Part shown: in pieces, positions 1 through 11,760 of the stretch | Numbering within the stretch: the first letter of the stretch is position 1 | Layout of the letters: every line of letters starts with the position of its first letter | Assembly: GCA_036426205.1 (NCBI GenBank) | Contig: CM071568.1 | Location: forward strand, 123,724,945-123,788,944 | Direction: 5' to 3' | DNA from: Ascaphus truei | Taxonomy: Eukaryota; Chordata; Amphibia; Anura; Ascaphidae | Length of the DNA: 64,000 bases | The notes under the pieces: generated by a model | Seen by the model: the letters and a program-made list of their open reading frames with translations, nothing else | What the model was told of the DNA's origin: nothing | Database searches by the model: none | Position numbers and translations under genes: made by a program

Positions 1-287
1 GGTGGGGTGGGGTGGGGGGGGTACTGCGACGGCCACTTTAAAGAGTGTTTACGTTACAGAAAAGCAAAGTGCAGACAATAAACTTCTGCAACTTGTCCAA
101 GTTTTATTCTTATTATTGTGACATGTCAAACAGTGACAACCACGGACAAAACAATTTGGGTCAGGCCCTGCAAAAAAGCATACTGTACTGCGTGGGTCAT
201 TTTAGATTCTTAGATATGTAGCCAGTTACCCCTTGGGCTACTAAACATCTCTGCCTAACACATAAATCCTGGTACCAGCGCAGGCAG

Positions 288-944
288 TGTTAGGGTTAAT
301 CCTTTCCCTTGCTGCAGTAAACAACTCCCTAGTAGTTACAGGAGGGGTGGGCCCAAGGCTTAGGTACTGCCCGTTACCAGGGCTATGATCCTTGACCCTC
401 CTCTGGTAACAAAAAGGGGTTGCAGCTTCCATTTAGTTCTGTGCTCTCCCCTTAGGGGGAAGAGGGTCTGTTCTATCCTCTTCCCTCAGGGTGATGAGGG
501 GGTGTGCTAGTTCTGTGCTGAGCCATGGATCTGGTTTTCAAGCCTTCCCTCCCGCAGGGGAGAGGGAGCATCTACCGCTTACTCCACCAGGGAGTAGAGG
601 AGTTAAGGAGAGACTCCTGGGGCCTCAAGCTCCTTTGGTTGGCTCCTGGGACCCAGAAGATGTACGTATACAATAAAGACCCTTGTTTTACTCCTGCCTG
701 AGGATGCAGTAATTCGGGGGGGAGGAAAGAGTTTTCTGCAGGGGCTGCACCTATCCATGATAGGCCCTGTTGGATAGAGGTGCTGCACCAAAGAGAAAGA
801 ATATAGGATCCAAAAACCTGTCCTGTTTATCCCCACTACCATCGGCAGAAGCTCAGAATCCTGGGAGCCTAATAGGTGAGCAGCACTTCAACCGGTAACC
901 AGAACCAAATCTCCCTAAAGGGGTGGGGGGAGAAAGGGGTTACA
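288..944 (-). mobile_element. LTR of a TGTA...TACA family (left edge uncertain)
   Basis: Read on the minus strand this starts at 944 with TGTAACCCC, a C-rich stretch, then GGGAGATTTGGTTC. The same opening (TGTAAC/TGTAGC, C-rich, GGGAGAT) is seen at 24063, 29770 (minus), 36435 and 63463. The left edge at TGTTAGG (288) is chosen by analogy with the other copies. The 4 bases on each side (GCAG and GATA) do not match, so the edge may be wrong or the duplication lost. No gag or pol reading frame is next to it, so it is best read as a solo LTR or LTR fragment. The short open frames inside are not credible genes. Confidence 0.5.
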
Positions 945-1060
945 GATATTTTGAACATGAATATTTCTCTAGAGAATATGTCTGCTGTATTTCAGATTTT
1001 GTACAAAAGAGCCTAGGTTAAGGTGACTTCCACTGGTGCCACAGCCCTGCATCACCACTG

Positions 1061-1424
1061 TCCTACACCAGGGGTGCGCAAACTTTTCTGTTTGCGTCCC
1101 CCTGTCTGCTCTCCCCCCCCTGCTCGCGTGCCCCCCCCCCACTCCTTACCTGCTCTCTGGCTTCGGCAGCGTCATGTGACATCACAAAGTCATGTGACAT
1201 AGAGTTACCATGGCAAAACGTTGCCATTTGACGCTGCAGTGTCATGGCGACGCTTCGCAGAAGAGCCATCTGAGAGCAGGTAAGAGAAGTTAAAGGGGCC
1301 TCAGGCCTCCAACGGCATTTAATTGGAATGCCTTGGGGGATGAGTGCGGGGCCTCTGTAACCGCCGTGCCCCCCCCCCCCTAGAAAATCATGCGCCCCCC
1401 AGTTTGCTTACCCCTGTCCTACAC
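1061..1424. mobile_element. Non-autonomous hAT MITE with 8-bp target duplication
   Basis: The element occupies 1069-1416. It starts CAGGGGTGCGCAAACTTTT and ends with the imperfect inverse AGTTTGCTTACCCCTG. It is flanked on both sides by TCCTACAC (1061-1068 and 1417-1424). An 8-bp duplication with CAG...CTG inverted ends is the hAT signature. At 348 bp with no transposase it must be mobilised in trans. The interior has self-complementary patches around the TGCCATGG-like motifs and C-runs. The element at 35412-35678 belongs to the same end family. Confidence 0.9.
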
Positions 1425-1433
1425 TACAGCTAA

Positions 1434-1513
1434 CATTTACTAAGCAGACTTCGATGGCTGTGCTGTATCTTCCAGTGCCGGAAGGTGTCATGGCGGAAGA
1501 GTGCTTAGTAAAT
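1434..1513. repeat. Short palindromic MITE-like remnant
   Basis: ATTTACTAAGCAGACTTC at 1434 is matched by its near reverse complement at 1496-1513, giving an 80-bp hairpin. The TTACTAAGCAG word recurs singly near 24796, so this is probably a dispersed MITE family. No target duplication is visible. Confidence 0.5.
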
Positions 1514-1529
1514 ATGGCCTTATAGGTCA

Positions 1530-2290
1530 TATAGAGGTTAACAAAGCTCCCTATTCAATATAAAGAAAAGTGAAGTAACACAGTTAAAGACTATGGGACA
1601 TATTTTTTAATGGCAAACATGGTGCAATGCTGGGGCAAAAACATTGCTCCAGATGTATCAAAGAAAAAATCCAATGTCATTTTCTCTGTGATACATCTGG
1701 TGCAATTGTTTGCCTTATAACCCTACCCCTTTTGCCCTGATGCATATGGGCCTATAAGGTAATTTACTGTTAAGTGTACATTAATCCTGCTTCTCACTGC
1801 AATGATTAATGACATGTATGTAAGCACTTTTACTATGTTATTTCTAGCTTCCTATCCATTTTAAACATAGATGGGAGCACCTTGCGTTGTGGGGAGCGTC
1901 TGTAAATGCCCATCCAGAACACATTACATACAGTACACAGTTAAATTAAAGCTAATTGCGTATATTGGGGATCTTACAGTACCTACAAACTATGATTTTT
2001 TTTTAAATAAAATCAAAGGATTTGAAAGCCATGTTTTATATATTTGATTATTTACTTTTAAATATCTGGATGTAAGATTATATTATAAGTGATTGGTTCA
2101 TGTTTTTAAGTCTAGTGTTGCTAATGTGATACTCTTTAGCATAGTCTATCTTTTGTAGTATGTTTTTGGTATGTACAGTATATACTGTATATTTTTATTT
2201 GGTGCAGATCCTCAATCCTGCCATAACCTTTCTGCCCCTTGTCACTGTTGTAAATTTTTGTTAAAGTAATTTTTTGTCTTCAACATTATA
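1530..2290. other. AT-rich DNA with no gene seen
   Basis: No credible exon or long frame. A weak inverted-repeat patch at about 1600-1740 (GATACATCTGGTGCAA-type words on both strands) resembles the TATGTATCAA MITEs at 44.8 kb. The rest looks like single-copy intergenic or intronic sequence. Confidence 0.5.
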
Positions 2291-2414
2291 CATGGTTTCC
2301 CTGTAACGGCGCGTAATAATATCACGGTGCTCTATGGCGCGTGATTACGTCAGGGACTATACGATGGCATGCGAACAGAGGATATTTAACGATTAACTTT
2401 TGAGCTCTCTACTA

Positions 2415-2455
2415 TCGAGCCCTTGAGGAATCCGGTGAAACGCGTAGGGCTAGTC
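2415..2455 (+). ncRNA. Degenerate hammerhead ribozyme (PLE terminal-repeat remnant)
   Basis: Order of parts: CGAGCCC, then TTGAGGA (consensus CTGANGA with C3 changed to T), a very short stem II, GAA, the palindrome ACGCGT, A, then GGGCTAG. GAGCCC and GGGCTA form stem I. This is the minimal hammerhead layout reported for Penelope-like elements, where the palindromic stem III needs two molecules. The C3 change should break the core C3-G8 pair, so it is probably inactive. The surrounding 2.28-2.6 kb is likely PLE terminal-repeat sequence. Confidence 0.6.
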
Positions 2456-2705
2456 ATGTTCCTGCTGTTGCGCTGCAAAGGAGTCTGTCCAGCCTGAGTC
2501 TGCATCCCCTGAGTGTGACCGGAGAAGGAGAACAACTAATTCAATGTGGAGATGGTCAAACAGGGGGATTGTTTGCACCTATGCTGCTGGAACCTGTTAG
2601 CTCACAACAATGTTTATCAATGTACAGTTTGAGAGTGCATTGATTTTATCTTTCCTATTTTCATAAAGTGTTTTATAGAATTATGCTATGTTGGCCTTTT
2701 AGGAG

Positions 2706-2890
2706 AAGGAGTGGCTCCGTGAGAAAAGACTGACTGGCACTGAGGGGGAACCTGGTTCAATCCCCGGCGTCGGCTCCTTGTGACTTTGTGCAAGTCACTT
2801 TATCTCCCTGTTCCTCAGGCACCAAAAACACAGATTGTAAATTCTACGGGGCAAGGACTGTGTCTGCAAAATGTCTCTGTAACGCTTGCG
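2706..2890 (+). repeat. tRNA-derived SINE with MIR-like core
   Basis: A tRNA-like head (GGAGTGGCTCCGTGAG for box A, GGTTCAATCCC for box B) is followed by a core with TGTGCAAGTCACTT...CTCAGGCACC, close to the CORE/MIR consensus, and a tail with AGATTGTAA...GGACTGTGTCTGC. The same order occurs on the minus strand at 39.44-38.26 kb, so this is a dispersed family. The copy stops after CTGTAACGC. The 71-residue open frame across it is not a gene. Confidence 0.75.
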
Positions 2891-3499
2891 GGACTCCGGT
2901 ACTGAGGTGGGAAAGTATGAAACTTCACACCCACAGCAGCGGAGGCACGCCTAGAGGGTGGATAGTCAAGATCGCCGGGTCTGGGTTGGAGAGAGTGGGT
3001 TAGTCTTGGTACTTGCCGAAGTCGTAGGTAGATGCCAGGAGAGTTGGAAAGAACATAAACCCTAGCGCATCAAATAATTAAATAAAAACCACTGTTTTCT
3101 AGAGGTTAATTGATTTCCAAGAAAGGCCACAAAGGAAAGTGTATATTGATAAATTACATTTAATAAAAGACAATACTAATGATCAATTAAAAAATATATA
3201 CTCATTAAATATATCCCATCTGGGTACAAGCTGAACCAAAAAAATTATATATAAATAACCAAAAACAATAAAAATAACAGTAACATAGCATGAATCTATG
3301 AAAAGCAATAACTACCTTACAGCATTAAAAAAGGAACACATTTCCAATATTAGATGATGCTGTATACCAGAGGTACATGCAGGTTGGTGTTGTATGTAAA
3401 ACACTTTTACATTTATAAATGTTAATTAAACATACCAGTTACATATGCAATGGTTAAAACACAGTAACCCTGACTTGCAGAATATGATAAATATGCTGC

Positions 3500-3910
3500 A
3501 CACAGAATCTGCCTCTGCCTTATAAGGGAAAAAACTTGTTATATTGTTAGAGATGTTACCTCTTGTAAACAAACATAACCCAACAGATTAGCAAATAGAG
3601 GCCTCTGCTTAAGGGGTCCAAGGTTATGATGTGTAACAGAGCACAGCCAAACGACGATCAAACTTGATAAAAAATGAAAAAATCCAGGGCAAACGCCAAA
3701 TAAACAGATCAGTTTATTGCAGGCTTCAGCAACAATAGGACTACATGAACGCCCTACGCGTTTCATGCCGGAGCACTTAATCAAGGTGTGAAAGGGAATA
3801 AACTGTTTGCATTTTATACATACCTGCCTGATCTGCTGCGATGCAGAGGATGACGTCATCGCCGTGCGACCGCAAGAGAAGTCACGTCGATGCAACGTGC
3901 ATCCTCATTG
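3500..3910 (-). mobile_element. PLE terminal-repeat fragment with degenerate hammerhead
   Basis: On the minus strand at 3790-3747 one reads CTTGATTA, a GC-rich stem II with TCCG loop, ATGAA, ACGCGT, A, GGGCG. Relative to CTGANGA-stem-GAA the core has C3 to T and G8 to T, so cleavage is unlikely. Opposite orientation to the copy at 2415. The 118-residue open frame here is not protein-like and is rejected as a gene. Confidence 0.55.
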
Positions 3911-4106
3911 GCCCAGTGGATCAGGGGGTATGATTTTTTTCTAAAACAAACTTTAATCATAAAATCGTTCATAAACAACAACAAATAAGGAGTAAAAAAC
4001 AAATACAAGAACATTTCTATACATAATATGAATATATGCAAACTCCTGAACAACTGTTACAAACAGCAATCACATAATAACAAATTTATGCAAGTATAAT
4101 GATATA

Positions 4107-4440
4107 CAGGCATACTCCGGTTTAAGGACACTCACTTTAAGTACACTCGCGAGTAAGGACATATCTCGCCCAATAGGCAAATGGCAGCTCGCGCATGCGC
4201 CTGTCAGCACGTCCTGAACAGCAATACCGGCTCCCTACCTGTACTGAAGCTGTTAGCAAGTGGGGAGACTATAGAGCCTGTTACAAATGCGTTATTTACA
4301 TCAGTTATGCACGTATATGACGATTGCAGTACAGTACATGCATCGATAAGTGGAAAAAAGGTAGTGCTTCACTTTAAGTACATTTTCGCTTTACATACAT
4401 GCTTCGGTCCCATTGCGTACGTTAATGCGGGGTATGCCTG
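4107..4440. mobile_element. Tigger-like (pogo/Tc1-mariner) MITE
   Basis: Starts CAGGCATACTCCGGTTTAAG and ends with the inverse GCGGGGTATGCCTG. TA lies on both sides (4105-4106, 4441-4442). CAGGCATACYYCG is the known end of Tigger elements, which duplicate TA. The 334-bp length and lack of a transposase make it non-autonomous. CACTTTAAGTACA repeats occur near each end as sub-terminal inverted motifs. Confidence 0.8.
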
Positions 4441-4819
4441 TAACAAATTGTAGCTTACACAACTTGTGACTGTTCGTGATAGTGACTATACCAGTAGTTA
4501 CATATAAAGATATCACAAGTAATAAATATACTGGTTCCATAGGATTATCTATAACAGAAGCATGGAGTTGTTATAACCTTAATATTCATTTTAGCCATGG
4601 ACCAATATATACATCAATAATCTCGCAATGTGAGGAAAAAAAGGAATTTTAAAGATATTAATTTGCCTACAATATTTTAATTATCATTTATATGACATAT
4701 ATACTGGTTCATGATACACAGAACAATTCTAATGTGCATGCGCCCTCAGATTAAAATTGTAACATAAAACACATGGAAATTCCAATATGATAATTATAAC
4801 TGTATGGGGTAAAGTATAT

Positions 4820-6513
4820 AATCAGGACACCAGATGGGACAAGCCTATTTTGGCTGACTTTTTTAAGGAAAAGGTGGAATCCATACGTCAGAACATCCCA
4901 TCTGTTGCCTCCTCCCATCCCACACGGCTTTTTAACTCTCCTCCTGCCTTTCTTGACTCCTTTTCTGCTATCTCAGAGGAGGATGTGTCACTGCTGATCT
5001 CCTCTTCTCCCTCTATCACTTGCCCTCTTGATCCCATTCCTTCCCATCTCCTAAAACCTCTTGCTCCTTCTATAATCCCTATGCTCAAACAGATTTTTAA
5101 CTCTTCCCTCTACTCTGGTACCTTTCCATCCTCCTTCAAGCATGCAACAGTTATACCATTACTCAAACACAGCAAGCTTGACCCTATCTGTCCTTCTAAT
5201 TATCGACCTGTCTCCCTCCTGCCTTTTGCCTCCAAACTCCTTGAACGTCTTGTTTTCTCTCGCTTGCTCCACTTTCTCAACACCCATTCTCTCCTAGACC
5301 CTCTACAATCTGGCTTCCGCAATGCTCACTGTACTGAAACAGCCCTCACTAAAAAAATCGATGACCTCCATGCTGCCAAAGACAGAGGTCATTACACTCT
5401 GCTCATATTACTAGACCTCTCTGCAGCATTTGACACCATGGACAACCCTCTTCTCCTCCACATTCTCCATACTCTTGGTATTCGTAACAAAGCTCTATCC
5501 TGGATCTCCTCTTACCTCCCATTGTACTTTCAGTGTCTCTTTTGCTAACACCTCCTCCTCCTCTATTGATCTCTCTGTGAGGGTACCCAAGGGCTCTGTC
5601 CTGGGACCCCTTCTCTTTTCTCTTTACACACTCTCTCTAGGTGACCTAATCATATCTTTTGGGTTTAAATATCACCTTTATGCTGACGACACACAAATTT
5701 ACCTTTCAACCCCTGACCTTACACCTGCTATACAGACCAAAGTTTCTGAATGTCTCTCTGGAATATCATCCTGGATGGCCATCCGCCGACTGAAACTTAA
5801 CATGGCAAAAACAGAGCTCCTTATACTTCCTCCCAAACCTGGCCCTACTACCTCCTTTCACATTACTGTTGGAAATATGATCATTCACCCAGTAGCCCAA
5901 GCACGCTGCCTAGGGGTCACACTCTATTCCTCTCTCACATTCTCCTCTCACATTCAAAACGTTTCTAAAACTTGTCGCTTTTTCCTCCGCAATATCACAA
6001 AGATACGCCCTTTCCTCTGTTACTCGACTGCTAAAACTCTGACTCAGGCCCTCATTCTCTCCCGTCCCGATTACTGCAACCTCCTGCTGTCCGGCCTCCC
6101 TGTCTCTCACCTGTCTCCCCTACAATCTATCCTAAACGCTGCTGCCAGAATCACTGTACTCTTTCCTAGATCTGTCTCCGCGTCTCCCCTCCTGAAATCC
6201 CTCTCCTGGCTTCCAATCAAATCCCGCATCTCACACTCAATTCTCCTCCTCACTTTTAAAGCTTTACACTCTTCTGCCCCTCCTTACATCTCATCCCTAA
6301 TTTCTCGCTATGCACCATCCCGTCTCTTGCGTTCTTCTCAAGGATGTCTTCTTTATGGACCTTTGTATCTAAAGTCCTCTCCCGCCTTAAACCTTTCTCA
6401 CTGAGTGCCCCGCACCTCTGGAATGCCCTTCCCATCAATACCCAACTAGCACCCTCTATATCCACCTTTAAGACCCACCTTAAGACACAATTGCTTAAAG
6501 AAGCATATGAATA
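4820..6513 (+). pseudogene. L2/CR1-clade LINE reverse transcriptase, frameshifted
   Basis: Two overlapping frames (4787-5548 and 5430-6404) together encode an L2-type RT. In order: NYRPVSLL, the motif-A block [10 protein letters not shown] near 5420, then in the next frame [12 protein letters not shown] near 5600 and the catalytic YADD near 5690, and a C-terminal thumb region. At least one frameshift near 5520 and another near 6390 break it; the C-terminal words LWNALPI and STFKTHLKTQLL are readable only after shifting. The apurinic endonuclease domain expected upstream is absent, so the copy is 5'-truncated, as usual for LINEs copied by target-primed reverse transcription. It ends near 6540 just before a TA-rich tract. 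Confidence 0.9.
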
Positions 6514-6545
6514 GCACTGTGGGTATTCTGAACACATGATACATA

Positions 6546-6604
6546 AAGCTTGGTATAATTATATATCTATATATTATATATCTATACTCTATATATAATA
6601 TATC

Positions 6605-6635
<31 letters not shown>

Positions 6636-6672
6636 ATATTATATCTATATATATTATATATATATTTGCAGC
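6546..6672. repeat. (TATA)n microsatellite after the L2 3' end
   Basis: About 125 bp of TATATA/TATATCTA units. Similar AT sequence resumes at 11938-11980, on the far side of PLE-I, which suggests the PLE entered this tract. Confidence 0.8.
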
Positions 6673-6815
6673 AACCATATCAGGTATCCAGTATGCTTAT
6701 CCCCTAGATATTCAAATAGAAAGATATTACCAAGATTGAAGTCCAGTATAAGGAGACAGCACACCAGGGGTAATTCAATCAAAGGCAGTATGTATTGTAG
6801 AAAATACAGGCACTT

Positions 6816-6859
6816 CAGCCAACGTTTTGGTCTGCAGAGAGCGACCTTCCTCAGGGCTG
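6816..6859 (-). ncRNA. Hammerhead ribozyme motif in PLE-I 3' repeat
   Basis: Minus strand: CAGCC, CTGAGGA, stem II GGTC/GACC closing GCTCTCTGCA, then AAAA where GAAA is expected, CGTT, GGCTG. Stem I is a perfect CAGCC/GGCTG pair and ACGT can form the palindromic stem III of a dimeric hammerhead. The G12 to A change is the only core defect. The partner copy at 11907-11939 keeps GAAAC. Confidence 0.75.
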
Positions 6860-6869
6860 TGCAATGGGG

Positions 6870-7630
6870 CAATGACCGTGACTCCTACTTATACCCCCAC
6901 CCAGTGCAACAAAACACCCAATGAACCAATCAGAACCAAATACAAAAACATATGACATAATGCAGCAGCTGTCAAGCATAACATTTACCTGGAGTGATTG
7001 CAATGGTGTCATTACTGTGTTCCTGTGCTGCTAAGCTGGCTGAATTGCCGACGGCACTCAATCACGTCAGCAAATGGCGACGGAGTCCTCTCTGGATGTC
7101 TCCTAGGATTCTCCTGGACTACTGCGCATGCGCAAGCCCAAAGCGAAATCGCCATCTTAGTACTCTAAGTGCTCTCATTGCTGGCGTCTATGCAGCACAT
7201 CTTCTGGCTTCTTTAATGCTACTGCGCATGTGCAAATCTGAACAGGCTTCCCTTCTTCCTATGCTATGTCACAGTGCTTGCCGTGAGTCCAAATAAAGCA
7301 CTCACTGAAGCGCATGTGCAGGTTGCAATGTTTGTAAGTAGTCATGGTAACCCATATAATGGATAAGACCACTACAAACACTAAGGTCTCTGTTAAAAAC
7401 ATTATAAAACGCATCATTTTAATTAATAAAAAACTTTAAAATATTGTACTAGTATATCTAATTGAAGCTATAGCACCAGACATAAATACATGAATGCTTG
7501 ACAGTCAACTGCAAACAATAAAGAAAATTGATGAGGAAAAACCAAAAGGTGTAAAAAAGTGTTGTGCAAAGAGTGAAAAGAAACATGAATGAATCAGATC
7601 TAGAAATGGGATCATAAAGACAAAAATTTA
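6870..7630 (-). other. PLE-I 3' non-coding region
   Basis: Between the endonuclease stop codon and the 3' terminal repeat. It holds ordinary sequence with GCGCATGCGC-type words; no separate gene is supported. The 100-residue plus-strand frame at 6994-7296 has no recognisable domain. Confidence 0.6.
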
Positions 7631-8245
7631 CTAATTATAAAAATCAGCTACAGTAAGTTTCAGTTCCTCATTCAGTCCATAGGGTGCCATCGTTTTCAGA
7701 TCATGAATAAACCTGGCCTTTTGTTGTAGAAGTAATTTGCCTCTATCTCCTCCCCGTGCTGGCGGCTGTACTTGAAAAATCGGCATACATCTCATGGTTG
7801 ACAGAGTATGTCGATATGTTATAAAATGTCTAGCAACAGGTAAATGTTTTAGATCCTCATTCTCATCCGCGCTTTGAAACGCTTTTCTTATCGTTGAGCG
7901 GTGTATTGCCATCCGCTCCTTGAACATGCGCTTCGTCTTGCCGATGTAGCATAATCCGCATGGGCATTTGACAACGAATCTTGATTCGCAATTTAGATGG
8001 TGTTGAATCTTTATTGCCTTGCCGCTGTGAGGATGAGAAAATGTGGCACCCTGCTGGATAAACTGACAGTTGATGCAGCCGTGGCAACGGTATGCTCCAG
8101 GTTTTTGTGCCAGCCACGTTTTTGCTGGTGCGTATTTTTTAATCGGGTCAGCATCTGTTAGTATATCGCCCAGATTTGGACCCCGTTTATAACAAAACAA
8201 TGGGGGCTCCCCCCAAAAATTCCCAATCTTCTTATCATTCTCCAA
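7631..8245 (-). pseudogene. PLE-I GIY-YIG endonuclease domain (3' exon-like part of the ORF)
   Basis: A 204-residue frame carrying the C-terminal part of a PLE protein: a Cys pair CHGCINCQF that fits the zinc-binding linker of PLEs, then KCPCGLCYIGKT followed by RMFKERMAIH, the GIY-YIG core (GLCYIG in place of the textbook GIY...YIG). In PLEs this nuclease nicks target DNA to prime reverse transcription. It is in the same reading frame as the main RT frame (8312-10399), but about 100 bp between them is shifted, so the protein cannot be made in one piece. The N-terminal residues before the Cys pair may belong to the linker. Confidence 0.85.
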
Positions 8246-8311
8246 TATATGATAGTGTTTTTAACACTGTTTTTGATTAAACTGGATGCAGTCGTATAAG
8301 AGCTAACCACA

Positions 8312-10399
8312 TTAAAACGTGATACCTCTAAACTCTTCGTATTTGTTGTCAACAGGGTACTTCTGTCTTCTTGCTTCACTTTTGACAAGGCCTCCTCTAT
8401 ATCCGTGGAGCAGTATCCCCGTTCGTTTTTTTATCTGTAATAAAGCCTCATCCACCAGTTCTGGATTGCTCACAATCCTCTTTACCCGTAGTGGTTCAGA
8501 ATAGGGTAAGCCCCTCTTGAGGGGAATTGGATGATGGCTAGAGACGTGTAGCAGCGTATTCTTATCAGTAGGTTTAAGATGAACCCGTGTAGACAGTTTC
8601 CCGTCGTTCTTATATATGACCATATCCAGGAACGTAATTTCTTGTTGGCTGAAGCTCATGGTGAACCTAATTGTTGAGGGTATAGTATTCAAATAATTGA
8701 AATACTCCAAAAGTTGTTCTTCCGTGCCCCCCCAAATTATGAACACGTCATCTATGTACCGAACATATTTCTTAATACATCGTGTGTGAGGCGCATCATG
8801 TAACACGTGTGTCTGCTCATACATATCCATATATAGGTTTGCATATGAGGGCGCCATGTTCGAACCCATAGCAGTTCCCATGAGCTGTAAGAAATAATTA
8901 CGTTCGAATTTGAAGAAATTTTTGTGTAAGATAATTTCCACAAGCAATAAAAGAAACTCCTTGGGGGGCCCAATGTAGTCTTCAAAATTTGTCAATTTAC
9001 TCCCGATTGCCTCCAGTCCATCGCTATGTGGTATACTAGTATACAAACTGGACACATCCAGTGTAACTAGTATACAGTTTGTGGGATCAAATGATAAATT
9101 GCTCATCTTTACAATGAAATCAGTCGTGTCCCTGATGTATGTCTCCATCTTCACCACTAATGGCTGGAGGAAAAAGTCCACGTATTGTGATAAAGGTTGG
9201 CAAAGTGATCCTATAGCAGATATAATGGGTCGTCCTGGGGGCAACGTGACGGATTTATCTATTTTTGGTAAAGTATACATAACAGGTGTACGAGGGTGTG
9301 TCTGTGTCAGGAATTTAGCAGTCTCTTCAGATATCCACTTATTATTCAAACCCAGTTGTATAACTGCATCGATCTCCTCTTTATAGGAGGCAGTAGGATC
9401 CTTTTGTAATCTCCTATATTGATCCGTTTTTGCCAGTTGCTGCTCAATCTCGTGCTTATAGTTGGTATATTGCATGACAACAATGCCTCCACCCTTATCT
9501 GCAGCCCGGATAATAATCTCTTTATTTTCCTTATGTGTTTTTAGTGCATCACGTTCATCCCTAGTTAGATTGAAAAAACTAGTTCGATGATGCTTGATGA
9601 TACTGCGGGTCTCGTTTTCTAAGAGATTCATAATGGTCGAGATGTTAAAATTACTCGTTTGTGGGTCAAACGCACTTTTTGTCCTAAAGGGGCAAATTGA
9701 CGCAGTTGGGTTTGGACTAGGCTCATTTTTATAGAAAAAATCTTTCAGTTTGAGATGTCTATGGAGTTTAAACATGTCCACCTCCCAGTCAAAGGGGTTT
9801 TGATTGAACGTCGGGACGAAAGATAGGCCTTTTTGTAACACACTTATTTCTGCCGGTGTAAGGTTGTGTGTTGAAAGGTTAAATATTACCGTCTCTCCGG
9901 TTGTCCTTTCTTTCCTCTGCCTCTCCTCCCTTAGCGTTCTGGATATCTTCGACCTGTGTCCTCCCCTCCTGGTCGTTCCGTATTTTCTTTTCTTTGTAAC
10001 GGAGGTTCTGTTGCATCGCCTGTTTTTTGTCCTAAAAAAAACATCGCCAGAAGTGCCATCTGTAGCATCAGATAAATCTGTATCGCTAGTTACATATCCT
10101 GCTTTTTTCTTGCCCTCATGATGGGCTCGCCCTATATTTCTTTTGGAGCCACCCCTGCCGGTGGTATTATCATTAAGGCCCAAAATCCAACGGTACACCC
10201 GCCGTTCCTTATCTGCTTTAACCAGTCGTAATTTTTCTTTCTTGTACTTGATTAAATCGGCACGGTATGCATCAAGAGTAGTCTGCATTTTATCTAGCCA
10301 GTTTGTGTTGGTATCTGTCTCCAATGTATCTTTGTGTTGCCTCATAATTACATCAATGTCACCCTTAATCTTCACTATTTTTTTTACTTGATTGCTCAA
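8312..10399 (-). pseudogene. PLE-I reverse transcriptase (frameshifted from its endonuclease)
   Basis: A 695-residue frame with a basic N-terminal region followed by PLE RT blocks in order: ADKGGGIVV, PGRPIIS, LVTLDVSSLYTSIPH, GTAMGSNMAPSYANLYM and the catalytic RYIDDVFIIW (YIDD), then FLDM and a thumb ending near RGITF. The RT resembles telomerase RT in family terms. The last residues before the stop overlap a frame at 8158-8388 that continues the homology, so a frameshift lies near 8370 and a second, compensating one near 8245. Upstream, the N-terminal block (10365-10643) lies in a third frame. The copy is therefore dead but retains all catalytic residues. Confidence 0.92.
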
Positions 10400-10643
10400 T
10401 TACCAATATTATAAGATCAAATGAGCACTTGTTAAGTATGGCTATCCACTTCTTACAAAAGTCCACATCGCTGCGTCCTATGGTGGGTTGATTTTTAATT
10501 CGAAAGCCTCTCGGTAAAATCTTTTCTTTATGATGGTGAGACAGGGTAACACCGTGTAAAAAATAATCTATATCTCGTTTTTTAAGCTTGACCAAATCAT
10601 TATACACAGGCAATGCATTATCAGGTCCTAAAACGGATTCCAA
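10365..10643 (-). pseudogene. PLE-I N-terminal domain fragment
   Basis: A 92-residue frame upstream of and overlapping the RT frame. Its KILPRGFRIKNQP...CKKWIAILNKCSFDLI block aligns by eye with KIVPRGLRFTKKP...ITKWNDAMESCSFTLI in PLE-II (22578-23285), showing it is a conserved N-terminal PLE segment. The frame differs from the RT frame, so a frameshift separates them near 10380. Function of this domain is not known to me. Confidence 0.7.
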
Positions 10644-10859
10644 AGTCTCCGTATACAGTATCTTATTCTGGCTATTTCAGCATCCCTATACCCCGCTGTG
10701 TCTGAGAGTGTGGTAAAGATCCCAGTGAAATCCGCAAATTCATCCATGAATACAAAATATTGTCACATTGATTTGAAAATTTTTCAAATAAACAAAGTAT
10801 CCGTTCTTGTGTTTATGCAAAACAGGGAACCCAAAAGTTCATCAAAGAGTGGTGCACAG

Positions 10860-11760
10860 TTCATATATATTCATACCAGAAGAATGACCTAGGCGCAAGG
10901 GGAGACAAGAGAGAGACAAAACATAGGGTAGTATGTCTTAGAAATTGAACCCATAAATGGTAAGATATGCACTCACAGCGTTTTAAGTTATTCAAGCCTT
11001 TAATCCACCCTGGGATCTGGAACTCTGTGGATGTTCTGGGAACGTCCCTGGGTCTGTATCTTCGGATCCTGCAGCGATTCTTTACAGCCAAGTATTCACC
11101 TCATGAGTGTGGATACATATATAGGGAGAGGTAAAGAACACACAGGATAGTGTAACAGTTTTAATAATAAAAAAACTAAATGAATCACAATAAGTAAAAA
11201 AACTCACACTTTGTGAGCTCTTTAAAAACAGTTGAGAATACTGTATCAGAGTATCTCACACTCATAGGGTCTACCGGTTCCCAGCTGGGCTTCTAGCAGT
11301 CACTGTTCGCGTATTGGTATTCCTATACACCTCTGTTGTTATCAGTACTCGTGGGACCTGGTGCAGTTCCCTTGTAGTGAGTCCTATTACAGTCTCTCAC
11401 CACACTTTTAGTACTCCCAGTAATCACGATACTCGTGGGACCTCAATGTCCTTGCAATATGCCCCGTTATCTCTCACTGCAAGTAGGAATGTAGCAGCTC
11501 TCCAGCATCGGCTTCTCTCCACCCTCTGGGTTCCTCCGGTGCCACCGCAGGACGTAATGACGTCACTCTGTCGCGCGTGAGCACCGCACTCCCACGTGTG
11601 GTGCCACTGATGCTGGGGCCGGTAGTCCTCCAAATTTAAAAAATGTAGCTCTATCTACTACCATATACTCGTGTAACACTAAACCAATGAATAATCCACG
11701 CACTACGCGTTTCTCCTTGCGGCTTCGTCATATATTCACGTAGATAATTGCAGCAATCAG
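10860..11760 (-). mobile_element. Second PLE terminal-repeat fragment with hammerhead remnant
   Basis: Holds no protein-like frame. At 11735-11701 on the minus strand: ATGACGA (C3 changed to A), CC-GCAA-GG stem II with a GNRA-type loop, GAGAA, ACGCGT, A. Repeated short words ATACTCGTGGGACCT occur at 11345 and 11428. It lies inside the PLE-I span but is a different family. Confidence 0.55.

Noticed and set aside
3539..3895. 118-codon minus-strand frame
   Set aside because: Crosses the PLE terminal repeat and its hammerhead; no domain.
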